Below, piece after piece: positions 12,401 through 24,430 of a stretch of DNA of 64,000 bases (the first letter of the stretch is position 1; each line of letters opens with the position of its first letter). The stretch spans positions 1 through 64,000 of the forward strand of contig KV419415.1 in NCBI GenBank assembly GCA_001630475.1, given 5' to 3'. Under the pieces are notes generated by a model. The model saw only the letters and a list, made by a program, of their open reading frames with translations. It did not search any database and had not been told where the DNA came from. The DNA is from Sistotremastrum niveocremeum HHB9708 (Eukaryota > Basidiomycota > Agaricomycetes > Sistotremastrales > Sistotremastraceae). The translations under genes and the position numbers were made by a program.

Positions 12401-13045
12401 CTTGTGAGAATCGGTTCTCCATATCTGGAGTAAACCTCACCGAGCGATAAGGTGGCGCATTTGTAGCGTAAGTTATGTCTTTATCGGAGACGATGCGAAT
12501 GGTGCCGTATTGTTTATCCTCGATCACAGGAAAATGCCAGAATTGACTTGACCGTGAGCTTCGAGGTTGTCGTACTTTGTGCGCATCGTCATTGATGCGT
12601 CACATCGTAGCTGTAGACAGAGAGGAATTATTTTGGAGACGTCGAGAAAGATAATAGACGACGCACTTTTCGGGGGTTTTCCAGACAGGCGGACTTGATT
12701 TCCGTTTGTTCGGATTAGACTTGGCGACAGTGTAGAGTCAGACTGTCGACACATCTTCAGGGATGGCCCGTATCATCGGGAAGAAACCTAAGCATCGCGG
12801 AAACGGACGTTAAGTGTCATAAGCGGGCGACGCTGACGCTTGCGGACGCAATGATGAAGTCAGTACACCAGCTCCAAAGTCGCACAAGACATGCTTACAT
12901 CATCTTACATTGCATTAATATCCAGGAACAAGGGAAAATTTGGTCAGCACAAGCTCCAGAGTTGATGACCTGGCAAAAGTTGCCAGCACATAGACCTTCC
13001 ACACGTTCAGACGCATATCAAGGAAACAAAACCACGTCTCATGTC
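9409..13045. other. 3' region and gene-poor stretch
   Basis: 9409-9700 is T/C-rich and is probably the 3' UTR of the CPL1-like gene. The remainder has only short overlapping frames. The least unlikely is on the minus strand at 11498-11973, where two overlapping frames could be exons of a small unknown protein, but no splice pair convinces. Nothing else is recognised before the tRNA. Confidence 0.45.
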
Positions 13046-13117
13046 GCCTTCTTAGCTCAGTGGTAGAGCGCATCACTAGTAATGATGAGGTCGTAGGTCC
13101 GACTCCTGCAGGAGGCA
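13046..13117 (+). tRNA. tRNA-Thr (anticodon AGT)
   Basis: A 72-nt cloverleaf folds by eye. The acceptor stem is GCCTTCT/AGGAGGC with one G-T pair and discriminator A. The D arm is GCTC...GAGC and the anticodon stem is CATCA/TGATG. The loop CTAGTAA gives anticodon AGT (reads ACT/ACC, threonine). The T arm is GTAGG/CCTGC with loop TCCGACT. A-box TAGCTCAGTGG and B-box GGTCCGACTCC are present. No intron and no encoded CCA, as expected for a nuclear eukaryotic gene. Confidence 0.93.
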
Positions 13118-13121
13118 TTGC

Positions 13122-13126
13122 TTTTT
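13122..13126 (+). terminator. RNA polymerase III terminator of tRNA-Thr
   Basis: A run of five T begins five bases after the tRNA discriminator base. Confidence 0.75.
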
Positions 13127-13150
13127 GAGTCTTTCGGTTCGAGTCGTTGG

Positions 13151-13188
13151 AGACGTCTACGGTCGCCCTCGAGTCTGTAGTAGACTTT
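13151..13188 (+). repeat. Left arm of a 38-bp perfect inverted repeat
   Basis: Bases 13151-13188 are the exact reverse complement of 16156-16193. Weaker similarity (roughly two thirds identity by eye) continues inward for another 60-70 bp, to about 13255. The match stops sharply on the outer side at AGACGTCT, as for an element end. No matching 8-bp target duplication flanks the arms. The arm starts 33 bp after the tRNA-Thr. Confidence 0.85.
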
Positions 13189-13727
13189 GCCCGATTTTTT
13201 TTTCCGAGCTTGATCCTCGACTTCGATTCCCAGGCCAGTTTCCCCGAGGCCAATCCTTAGGTTCAAATTCTGCGATCCCAAGACCCGACCGACTGGCGAA
13301 GGTAAGATCCGGCTGCAAAGGATTACGTACTACTAGTATTCGCCATGCAGCGAAACCGTCCGGCTTCACCTTCACGCTACGATTCGCCATAGGACTCTGC
13401 ATCAAGGTTCCGTTGGTTTCTCACCGTCAAATTCTGTACTACAACAAGTTTGAAACTTGCCGTGATGACAGTCGAAATAGGCGCCCTGTTTAAACTCCGC
13501 CGCACAAGCTCGCAACTGACAAACTTTGTTCTAACTTTGTTCATGGTTGTTCTCATGGTCTCCGTGGGTCAAGCAGAATAGAATGCCATACAGGATTTTT
13601 TGAGATTGAGGATTGATGGCTAGACTAGTGTAGGAAAGGGTCGGGTCAGGCTGGTTAATGTAGCATCCTTCTCTGCTCGAGATCACGAGTATATTTGTTT
13701 TGAAGAAGACTTGGCCGCTATCTACGT

Positions 13728-15600
13728 CTAAATATCCTCCCACTCAGAGTCCGAGTCTACTTCAACCGCCAAATTGATATTTTCTTCAGCAACCTGCTGA
13801 GTTTTCTCAATCTGAGCCTCAACTCCTTCTTGATCTTGCTCTGCTTCCTGGTAATTCTTCTCAAGCCGCCATTCGTTTTCGAGCTTTGGATTATCGGACC
13901 TTTTCATCAGATTGCGAGGGTGAAGAGTGTGATGGCGACTGCGAATATCGAAAAATAAGGAGTGTAAGTCGCCATTTCGAGTGTGTCGGTGATGTCGAGG
14001 CTGGATGAGGACATTCGGGCGATGCGTGAGAATGCGATGGGGACGGGGTGGCACGTCGTAGGAATGATTTATGGATAGATTGATGTTGTAGACGTAAAGA
14101 GTGACGCTGAAGGGAGCGTGGATGGTCGAGACAACGATTGTAAACGAAGTCGAAAGGCGTAAGTCGGAGTTCGAATTTTCAACGTGATCACGGTCATTTT
14201 AGACGCTGGGCTCATCGAAGCAAAAAAAAAAAAGGCAAAGACGAATATGAATATGAACGACTCAACGTTGAGATAAGGTAGGATAACTTACAGCCAGACA
14301 CGCAAGCAGGGGTTTCAGGAGCGGCAGTCGGTGTTGCATAAAATTTGGAGAAGTCGATGAGCGCCTGAACTTAGCTTTAATGGTGTTTGTGATAGTCGGT
14401 TTCAGTTGGCCCTTGACCTCCATCTCTTCGTAGCGTACTCTGAACTTTTTATGCATCAGTAATTGTTTCGAACGTTTTTGCCCGACGTACAGTTTCTTTC
14501 ACAATGGCAATCGCCTTCGCATGGAGCGCAGCATCCCAATGTTGTCAAGAGTGCTTAGCCTTCCGCGTAGGATCAAGTTCTAATCACTGTGGTCAGTCGA
14601 GACATATTCTACAACAGATTGGAAATGTATGGATAGCAAATAACGGGCCCGTTAAACGGGGTATCGGGATCGGCTGCACGGTCGTAGTATTCTTTTACCG
14701 TATCTAAGCCGATTTCTGTGGCGTTCCGGTATGGTTTCACCTTCTGGTTGTCGAGGCAGGCGTTCCACGGAAAATGGAGTCTTTCAAGAGCGGGTATGGC
14801 GTAGTAAAGAGAGGGGTTGTGATCCGATGAGAATGCCTGCTGAGCCCAATCGGCCAGCTTGGTCTCGACATCGATGATTTGGCCAAAGAACATGAGTGAG
14901 AGACGTACCGACAGAACATATATGCTTGATTTAACCTCCGCCCAATCGCTGGCCTGTATCGGTAACTTAGCAAGTCCAGCTTTCTTCGTCGTATCGGTTT
15001 CACGGATGGAGAGGATTTGGATGAAAGAGGTGACACACTGTGTTAGAAAGTTAGACACAGAACGGGGATCAATAATGGGCGGTATCTGACCTCTTTCAAC
15101 ATGAGTGATTGAGAGAACATGGCATGTGTTGAGGACCAGCATACGGGCATGTCGAGGATGAGCCGATAGACGCACACGGCATCTGTGGTCGAAGATGTCG
15201 TGTTTGCAGTGACCAATGTCTTAGGGCTTTAGTTCATTGTATTCTGGATGTCAGCAAAGAGCTCCTTTCGCTGACTCAAAGAGCGCTCCTGTAATGTAGT
15301 TGAATTGTAATGAGTAATCATCCGCAACGCAAAACTCACCGCACGTGCCTTGACAGACGTTGCACCAACCTGACCAATGACATCCCTCCTGCTCTCCGCA
15401 TCTCCTTTGGATAAGTGGGCATCGGGGTCGTGTGGATTGAAATGAGGGGCCTTGCTCAGCGACTTGAGAAGGGCTTGCGTGGCCAGGTCGATGACGTGGG
15501 CCATGCGGCTTTTGGAGGTCAGTATATCATTTATATTACTAGCATGACCTAGCTCACCAAATCCTCCAACATTTGCTGCTCCATCGCCATCCGACCTCTT
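13728..15600 (-). mobile_element. hAT-family DNA transposon relic
   Basis: Minus-strand segments match basidiomycete hAT transposases by recalled motifs. 15229-15504 has AHVIDLATQALLKSLSK and, after a GTGAGT...ACAG intron, RSLSQRKELFADIQ. 14609-15175 has ADWAQQAFSSDHNPSLYYAI...LERLHFPWNA and GLDTVKEYYDRAADPDTPFN, the region before the hATC dimerisation domain. 13728-14054 ends in an acidic tail (VEVDSDSEWEDI) that could be the C-terminus. The pieces lie in different frames with stops between them, the N-terminal BED zinc finger is not seen, and the hATC core is missing or unrecognisable, so the element is inactive. It sits inside the 13151/16193 inverted-repeat arms, which may be its ends. 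Confidence 0.65.
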
Positions 15601-16155
15601 GAATGCACAGCTCTAGCTCAACCACCATGCCATCATTATTAGACGCATTATCGCAGGTAACACCCCCATCTGTTCAATATACGAGTATCAGTGGGTGAGC
15701 TCCGCACTGGATCTGTCCAAGAGTCTGGAGAAAAAGTGATATCAGCATCGATCCCCAACGGACCGTTGCCGTTGACGTCCGTAGGCCTGCTGGGCAAGAC
15801 GATGTCGAGGCACCTTTTTCCGATCTCCGACCCATGCTCCGAACCCGCACTCGGCAGACCGGATGGATTATCAAGTACTTAGTATATGTCTGTCGGTTGC
15901 ATGATGGTTGTTTCCTGTAAGTTTTAAATCCAGAGAAAGGTGTGGGTGCCAGGTTTTAATCCATTTGTTGTCTCAATGCCGCAAGCTTGCAATGCCGTCG
16001 CATGGCCGACGTGACCGATCATTAATTTCCTGAAACAGCTCGAGAACCGAGACACAACTAAATCTGGAAGCGTCGCCTCTGCTCCAGGATCTTGGTCTCG
16101 GAGAATCTACCGTGGGGACAGAAGTCGAAGGTCCCGAGCCAGAATCAAATCGGAG

Positions 16156-16193
16156 AAAGTCTACTACAGACTCGAGGGCGACCGTAGACGTCT
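16156..16193 (-). repeat. Right arm of a 38-bp perfect inverted repeat
   Basis: Exact reverse complement of 13151-13188, with diverged similarity continuing inward. In both arms one frame reads TSTVALESVVDF followed by RF, so the repeat may derive from a short coding segment rather than from a plain transposon end. Confidence 0.85.
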
Positions 16194-18675
16194 GACAGAA
16201 TCGTTTCGTCATTCGGAAGCATTGGTCATCGTGTTATCTTAGAGTGCGCCTGGGGTGATTGACAGTCCGTGAGTTAGAGAGAAGATGAATAGATGAACGC
16301 AATGCTCGTTGGCGGTTGAAAATCGATGACATCTGACGGCTAGCGGTTGAAGGCGCCGGAACTTGCCGGATGGCTTAGCTCTTCGATAACGTTGATCCAA
16401 CGAGTCAATCGTTTCATTATTTACGGACCTATATACTGGAGAAGAATTAAATTCTTTACGACATCGAAAACTTTACCCGAAACCCTGCGGTAATAGTTTA
16501 AAAGAAACGTTTTGCACTTCACGTGCATCACGAGTTTACCACATCACTGAAACGAGGCCTCTTATTGGATTAGTATATCCATAATAATCTCTCTCAGTCC
16601 AAGAGGATAGCTTCAATTACCAATTCTGCCTCGGTGCATTATTTGCTTTCCCAGTGACTGACCGGGCATGACGCATGCTTCGTGATTCAACGAAAACCAT
16701 GCGTACCTCAGAAATATTCAAGTCCCATCAAGAGATTTCAGTCCCAAACCCTCGTCCTATTTATCCCCAAACTTCCTTCAATTCAGGCGTCGATCCTCGA
16801 GCACACTATGTTCCTAAAAGGTCATCCATATCGGAACGAGGCGGAAGGGGCGCCTGGACCAGATGAAGAAGCTTCCGAGGCATGCGCATCATCCAACGTG
16901 TATGAAATAGTAGCCATGTCCCTGGGTTAGACCATCTCGGGCGAGACGCTAGCGAAGCTTCGGTACGAGGGCTTAGGGAGGAAAAGCTGTGAATTCAGTT
17001 CTCGACTGACAAGTATTATGACTTTATGAGCACGATAAGAGTATCAAAGTACTCATAGATTCTAATATGAACAGGGAATGATTAATGTCCCCGACGATTG
17101 AGTAACCAACGACGAGCGATTGCTGAGATAGTTTATTCTACGAGAATACCAGAATGAACGCGGATTGTGTGTATATGAGAGTCATGTCCCTTGAAGCCAG
17201 CATCTTCTTCTGCCGATTTACAGCGGCACTTGGTCATATCCGGTGCATACGACGAATATATACATAACCCAACGAAAGGAAGACATCGGAAACGGGGGAG
17301 CTTTCATCCATGATCGACCTCAATCCTTAGATGCCCGATCGCTTACGCGCACACCGGTACGATAGGATAAGATAGACGTCGAGGCTACAATCCCGGTACC
17401 CCTAATAGACAGACCGTAGACCGGAAGGCTGGAACGGGAGAGCGTAGACGCTCGAGGTGAGAAACTTCGGGGATATTGATCGATCGGGCAGTTCGGGAGT
17501 TTATTTCGAGATTAGGGATTAGGGGTTGAGTCGGAGGTGTCATTGGCGAGTCGCTGGCGGGATGAGTCTCTAGTTTGACAGTTGCCGAGTGTGTGGGTGA
17601 TAGTTACGTGGAAGAAGAGGGGAAGAACTGGCTGTCAAGATAGGCGTTGTGCAAAGGGTTTGACAGCGTAAAAGATAGAGCGAAATAAACCCGCGTTGTC
17701 ACCGACGAGAAAGACTCGCAATAGTGCGAGCATTACTTTGCACGTTCGAAAGCATGGTCCACTATTCGAGAAGGCAGGTGAGTCTGATAATAGGAGAGAT
17801 GGACATCCGCAGGCGATTATAATCGAGGACGAAGTCAAGCGAATATTATTCGAATGTAGGTCGCGCTCAATGTCAAAACAGAGGGAATCGTCCGAATGAT
17901 ATGACATTCAATTCCAATGGAAAGGGCCACATCGTTCAAAGTCGAACAAAGGAGCCAAGATGTACGTGTCTTCCAAGAGGCCATGATTTCGACTACCGAA
18001 GGGCCTAAATTCATTGAGAGAGACAGCGAAGAACATACTTCAAACGTCATTCAAAGTGAGGAGGTGAGACTGAGATCGCCCAAAAGATTCCCGCCGATGG
18101 ATTTCACGATCGGTAGGTGTGATGGAAACGATTGAACGCCCTTCCGAATAAGTCAGAGAGACCAATACGCATAACAGCCATGTAGCGATCAGAAGGGAGC
18201 GGTCCCTTGCAGCAGAGAGAAACTGCGGAAATCCGATCACAATCTCAGCGACGTGAGATTTTCTTGCTAGATGGCATGGCGTACAGCGTGGAGTGAAAGG
18301 AAGTCGGAGATCGTCCCAGGATATACAAAAGTATATACTTGGCGTTCGCCTTCAATAAATATTGGCGTGGATTGACTGTATGGTCGTACGACCAAATGCC
18401 TCGGGCAAGCCAAGCGATCAGGAAGCAGCTGAGAAATACCCGAGAGACATATAGGCCAAGGTGAGAGAAACCGTGATCAATCTTCATATTTTCACTCCTA
18501 CTCGCTCTGCAGTGCATGGATGTCGACAGATAATCCCCAGGCCAAGATGGGAGAGCGGGCGTAAGGCTCACAAATAAGCGCTCAAAGGTTCGGAGCTTGA
18601 GCGTGACTGTCACGGTTCACCCACTAATACTCGCCTCCCTAGATCGCCACCGACACGTCTGTCCTCGACGCTCTC
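16194..18675. other. Intergenic, no gene recognised
   Basis: Only short overlapping frames are present. 17635-18240 has paired frames on both strands without family features. The 300 bp before 18676 should contain the kinase promoter and leader; no TATA box is obvious there. Confidence 0.45.
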
Positions 18676-20916
18676 ATGTCTGTACATTCAAATGGGTCCT
18701 ACGCCAGCACCGGAGTCAGCATCCTGTCAGAGGACGAAGAAGATTGGGAAGATTATGTCAAGGGAGGCTATCATCCGGTCCAGATTGGCGATACGTTCTC
18801 GGAAGGGCGGTATGTCGTCGTGCGCAAGCTAGGATGGTACGTCGTTGGACCTGTGGTCATATCGGATGTCTACTAAATCATTTTGGACGCTGTAGGGGCC
18901 ATTTCTCAACCGTATGGCTGGCAAACGATACCAAGTTGAGATGGCGGAGCTTGTGATTTCGGGGATTGAGGCTAATTCGCCCTTGAATATTAGAATGAAT
19001 CGACATGTCGCTCTCAAGGTCGTCAAGTCCGCACCACGATATACAGAGACTGCTATCGACGAGATCAAGCTCCTCCAACGCACTATCACTGCCGATCCCC
19101 ACCACCCAGGTAATTACCTCTGCCAATTTCCCAATACGGCGTTCTCATACGTTTTCTCATCAAGGTCGAAGACACGTTATCTCACTCCTTGATCATTTCC
19201 GACATCAAGGAGAGAATGGCACCCACGTCTGCATGGTCTTCGAAGTCCTCGGCGAAAACCTCCTCGGTCTCATCAAACGTCATCAAAATAAGGGTGTTCC
19301 CATGCACCTCGTCAAACAAATCGCAAAGCAAGTCCTTCTCGGTCTCGACTACATGCATCGACAATGTGGCATGATCCATACCGACCTTAAGCCGGAGAAC
19401 GTCCTCATCTGCATCGATGACGTGGAGACAGTCGTCAAAGCCGAATTGAGCAGTAGCAGCAGCAGCGGGAACCTGGTGGATGCGAAAGGATCTGGGCCCA
19501 AGTTGGTCGGCGTTCCGCCCTCGAGAGGAAGAGGAGGGAATCAGACGCCACGAAGTCAGTCCGTCTTCATCACCGGCTCCCAACCACTCCCTTCCCCCTC
19601 TTCGTCGTACGGATCATCGCCAGGAGTTGACCGATGGGGTTTCGCAATGTCGAAAATGGATGATGGTGATGAGCCTGGCACGGAGAGAGACCGGAAAGGC
19701 AAGGACGGGATGGGCGGAATGAGAGAGACGGCGGAGAGAATGAACAACGTCAGACTCGACGAATCTTTCGGAGAGAAGAAAACCGTCACCTCTCCTTCAT
19801 CATCCAACGCTCCTTCTCTTCTCTCCCAACTCGCACCTCCTCGAGACCCTCCTCGAACCGCTCCCTCATCACAGTCTCCTCCCTCACATCCCCATCGCTC
19901 TTCCCATCCCCACAATGTCCAAACCCAGAACCCTACTCCTGAATCATCGCGTTCACGACCATCCACCCCTGCTCAACCTCCTCTCGAACGTATAACAGTG
20001 AAGATCGCCGATCTCGGCAATGCAACTTGGATAGAACATCACTTCACCGATGACATCCAAACCCGCCAATACCGTGCCCCCGAAGTAATCCTCGGCGCAC
20101 CATGGGGTCCGAGTGCGGATATGTGGAGTGCAGCTTGCTTGGTACTTTCCCTTCATCCATGTGCCTGACAACTCACAACTGATCAATATACAGTTCTTCG
20201 AACTACTTACCGGCGGTGACTACCTCTTCGACCCTGCCAGCGGAAGCAGATACAGCAAAGACGACGACCACATCGCCCAAATAATGGAGCTCATCGGCGA
20301 ATTCCCCCGCAAGATCGCCTTCTCCGGCAAATATTCCACCGAATTCTTCAATCGAAAAGGCGAACTACGTCATATATCCAAGCTTCGCTACTGGCCTCTC
20401 GAAAGCGTGCTGAAGGAGAAATACATGCTCCCCGTCGATCAGGGAATGTTAATCTCGAGCTTCCTCACCCCTATGCTCCGTCTGGATCCGGAACGACGAG
20501 CAAAGGCCGGAGATCTCTGTCATCATAAGTGGTTAGAAGGCGTCGTTGTTCAAGGAGAGATAGAGCAGATATGGAGGATGGAGTTGGAGGAGGGGAAGAC
20601 GACAACAACGTCGACAATGCAAGGACTCGTCGGAAAGGAGAATTGGAGGGGTGTCGATGTCGGCGAAGAAGATGCGATGAAGCCTGTCGATGAGACTGTG
20701 GAACCTTTACCCAAGGATTCGAGTAGGGAGAGGGAGAGGGAGAGGGACGGGAAGAAGGAGAATGTGGGTGCGAAATCGACTGCACCGAAGTTGACGACCC
20801 CACCTCCTGACTTTGCGATGGGCCATGGAGGCTCGACTGCGAAGGTGGTCGCGACTCAGGGTAGCGGTGGCGGTGGTGGCGGGAATAAGCGAGCGAAGGG
20901 GAAAGGAAAGAAGTAA
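18676..20916 (+). CDS. SRPK-family SR-protein kinase
   Basis: Phosphorylates Arg/Ser-rich splicing and mRNA-export factors, by analogy with yeast Sky1, fission yeast Dsk1 and human SRPK1. Five exons (18676-18836, 18896-18934, 18994-19109, 19165-20141, 20194-20916) give 671 aa; all introns are 52-59 nt and all phases close. Visible features: [20 protein letters not shown] (Gly loop), HVALKVVK (ATP lysine), HTDLKPENVL (catalytic loop), ADLGNATW (DLG instead of DFG, normal for this family), and RQYRAPEVILG with DMWSAACL (activation and P+1 region). A Ser/Pro-rich spacer of about 170 residues splits the kinase between the catalytic loop and DLG, as in SRPKs. The tail is Gly/Lys-rich. It looks intact. 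Confidence 0.95.
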
Positions 20917-21886
20917 TGTAATGTTGGTCTGAATCGAAAGTCAAAGGAAGCAGTTTCTTGTTGTACTTGTTCTCTCACCTCGCGCTCGTCTACGTGCTTG
21001 TCTTGTCTTGTCTTGTTCATTCCAGTTAGGCGCTTTGTTCCTTTCTTGTTCTTTTATTCCTGCCTCGTTCCCCTAGTTCTAGTACTAGTTCAGGATGCTT
21101 TCTTGTACGGCTTTCATTACTCATAGTCATACGATACCTTGAGGGTAATCTTACTGTATGTTTTCTTCTCGCCAGCGCTTCTCTAATGAAAATAGTCGTG
21201 GCTCAGGGAAGGCTCCCTCTTTATCGAGGGCCTAGGGACTATATGTATACCGAGCCAAAGGTAACGTGACAATCCTAGAATCTGGCCTCGCGCATAACTC
21301 GTGCAGACGATCCCACACTAGCGTTTTCAGGGGTTCCTATCAATGATACGCGGCGAAATACTGGGATTCGCATTTAGTGGAGTCGGCGGTAGCGCAATAC
21401 GATAAGAACTCGAGCCCATGTGGTGAGAACACGATGCCCAGTTAGCTGCCTCGAATGGATCGGATTCGGGCATACCATCTGGTCCGTCCTAGGACCTGTA
21501 TTCCACCAGCGTCATATTGTTTCGCAATAAAAGCTAAAGGCTCGATCATCGATCACCCCTGAATCCCGATCAAAGCAATTCAGTTTCTATTGACTCGCTG
21601 ATCTCTCAGTACTCTGAAAATGGGATAAGGTATCGTTTGGTATTGTCCAAGTTCGCCGAGAGTTCTCGGGAGAAACTGGGGGACCCATCAGTCAGTTTGG
21701 GAAGCTCATCCAAATAAAAGAGATCGGTTTCGGACTGGGAGACGCTTGATTAAGCTACAATGAACATATCATATATAAGATGATAAGAGAGGGAGCACGA
21801 AAATGTTAGGGACTTCAAATGAAACTAGTTAGAGAAGAGCACCCGTTCGTCTTCTGATCTCTCTCAATAAATAATCATACATGGTC
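20917..21886. other. Convergent 3' intergenic region
   Basis: 20940-21180 is T/C-rich and contains the tandem TCTTG repeat near 21000, probably the kinase 3' UTR. The rest has no gene. 21887 is the stop codon of the next, convergent gene. Confidence 0.5.
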
Positions 21887-22557
21887 TTAAGCGGGGAGCT
21901 TGATAATCTCGGGATTAATATCGATGCGCGTAGCCAAGATATTGATCTTCGGCTCATGAGTGCTCTGTGTTTCGTTAGCAAAAATCAAACGTCGGCGAAG
22001 AACGGAGTACTTACACCTTCAACCGAAAACACCGCAGCAGTGAGCGTGTAGGCAGTTGTGTCGTCGACATCGAACTTCGCCGGGTCAATATAAACTTGGG
22101 ATGTGAAGCTACCGGCACCCTTGAAATAATCTTGAGAATCGCATTCGGCAAACGTTCAGTTGATCACACTCACGGTGTGGACCTTGTTGATTGGAACGAG
22201 ATCAATGGTCCCACTAACAAAGGACCCGATGGATCCTTCAGGAGGACTTGAACCCTTGGTCCAACCCAAAGCGACATAGTAATCCGCACTGAAAGGTTTT
22301 CCAATAAGGACATAGCAACAGTATGAGCGTGAACTTACACTTCGATGAATGCTGAAACGGAAAGTGTCAATGGTCATTTAATGATTTTCAGTATCTCGAA
22401 ATTACGTACTGTTTCCAGTGATGAATTCAAGAGTGTATTGAGTTCCGACTCTCGCGGGGAGTCCATTGTATGACTGGACATCGACAATGGCGGCTAGAGA
22501 CAACGTAGGGACGCAAAGGGAGAGTATCGCGAGCTTGCTAAAGGCTTTAGAGAACAT
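21887..22557 (-). CDS. NIS1-like small secreted protein, copy A
   Basis: Five exons (22557-22410, 22351-22339, 22288-22174, 22119-22015, 21964-21887) give 152 aa. The second exon is a 13-nt microexon and the fourth is 105 nt. Residues 1-21 are a signal peptide (MFSKAFSKLAILSLCVPTLS). The mature protein shows the family pattern: VQSYNGLPARVGTQYTLEF, DYYVALGWTKG, EGSIGSFVSGTIDL, GAGSFTSQVYIDP and TAYTLTAAVFSVEG. This spacing is what I recall for NIS1 necrosis-inducing effectors (about 150 aa, few cysteines). It is the most divergent of the seven copies: its C-terminus (KINILATRIDINPEIIKLPA) lacks the usual NTTITVEP ending. The intron-3 acceptor (TTTCAAG) is weak. Confidence 0.75.
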
Positions 22558-22644
22558 ATCTGAAGAAAGCTTGCTGGGAGGAGCGATTGAGAAGTGAGTG
22601 GAACGTGTGCGTTGATGAGTTTAGAATCGCGTCGTCGAAGCACA

Positions 22645-22651
22645 TTTATAT
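22645..22651 (-). promoter_or_regulatory. TATA box of copy A
   Basis: TATAAAT on the minus strand, about 90 bp upstream of the ATG at 22557. Equivalent boxes precede all seven family members. Confidence 0.6.
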
Positions 22652-24430
22652 CTGCGATGACTGAATGACGCCGGACAGAGTCCACAAAATCGAAGACAGG
22701 CGTCACGCTCACATGTCGCAAAGAATGGGGAACATTATGGTGATTTCAGTTCCTTTACTCAAGAAACTTGCTGTGGGATCACCGGAATCATAACGCTCGG
22801 GCCCAGACTGGCGGACTCTGCTGACGGTGACCATAGGACAAGAAACGAGTAGAGCAGCGGTCGGAGAAGAAGAAATTCCGCCTGAAACTCATTCGTAGCG
22901 CTTCGTTACAGTTCCAAGCCATGAGTCAGGGATCAGAAATTTAGGTCGATTTAGTTGTGTTTTGCCAAGCTCGCCAAGGCTTCGGATGTCCAAGTCGTGA
23001 TGAGCGTTCCTGTCAGGGCGAATTTACAGAGTCTATGATATCTCTCTGTGTGATTGAAATTCCATGAACAAGGTCCAAAACGTGCCTCAAGTCAGAACGT
23101 CAGTTGCGTGCTTCTCTCGACTGGAATATGACGGTACATACAAGGGGCTCTAGCTAAAGAGGCAACGGCGATCGGTTTTAACAGAGAATGTATAAACGCC
23201 TGACAGATTAGTAATTTATTCAGAGAGGTAAATCATCAAGACTAATGCATTGAGTAGATCTCGAAAGGATCCCGATGGAATTCACAGCTCGAGGCGCTGA
23301 CGGAATTGAAAGCGAGGGACGGGACTTAGAATCTTCCTGGACTCACCGGAGCCGCGAACCAATTAGAATCAGTGCCATCAAGCCAAGCTGTTTTATATGG
23401 GCAATTGCACGATTTGGTCTTGACGCGATGAATCCACGCCCGAGTCTCAGCAGAGAACTAGCCTAAACGTGGACGTTCATAGCTTCCCTGATAGCAGTAC
23501 AATCACATCGGCGGCGGACAACAGAAGTGTGAAAGATGGATGGCCAACCTAAATCATCGAGGTGAAAAGCTCCTTCTCGGGCCAAGTGATGGTTGAGCGA
23601 ACAGAGAAGAAGCAGAGAAGAAGCGCCAAAACATGTGACTTGTCACGTCTGTTTGCGGAAGCTTTGTCAGCGTGTTCGCCTTCCGCGACATCTGCTGCGA
23701 GGCTGCACTCTCATTTCGTGCGGTGACGGTCTAGTGAAAGGCATTATCCCCCTGAAATATCGTATGGATGATGAGACTATGTGCGCATATTTTGACGAGG
23801 AACGGGGTCCTTGGTCCGCTCCGACTCTGTGTCTTCTGCGCCACACGAAGAAAATTGGTTCGAATTGGATCCACGTTTCCATCTATCTGTCCCAGACCTC
23901 TCAACGAAACAGACCATGTATACATCCTTCGGGAATTAGACCGTCTGTCTCCAACCGAAATTCGTTCTTCGAGGAGTTTTTATCGACAATCGATGGATCA
24001 TCTAGCAGAGTGCAGCTGCCTCCAACCTCTGCCTTGTTTACTTCGGGTAGATTGTCTTTCTATTGCCCTTTTTCATCAGGCTGATCTATTCTTGACTCAA
24101 TTCTAAGGAGTGACAGCCACAGTCAACGACTCGAATGTCCGAGCTTTACAAATGCTGACATAAGCCTCCCGACTAGGCGTCCTCTTCGGCCGGTGATATT
24201 CGGCGAGGGTCCTTCTAGCTCTCTATAAGGCACGAAGCAGGTTCAAGGATCTACACGCCTGATCTGCGCGCCAAGTTGAAGCCATGACTGCACGAGTCCC
24301 TTTGCTTTTGGGTCGTTAACGGAGCCGGGAGGTTCGATAAGCTATCGAGGCGATGCCGAGCGTGCCGACGACCATATACGGTATTTACTTGGAGATCCCG
24401 CAATCATGATGTAAATTTGAAACCCCGACC
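22652..24430. other. Intergenic, one doubtful frame
   Basis: No recognised gene. A plus-strand frame at 23593-24084 (163 codons) and an overlapping one at 23768-24106 have some protein-like character but no domain, so they are not called as genes. Confidence 0.4.

Noticed and set aside
13125-13493. Plus-strand frame of 122 codons after the tRNA
   Set aside because: Runs through the inverted-repeat arm; no domain and it begins in the tRNA trailer.
19556-19966. Minus-strand frame of 136 codons
   Set aside because: Shadow of the Ser/Pro-rich spacer inside the SRPK kinase.
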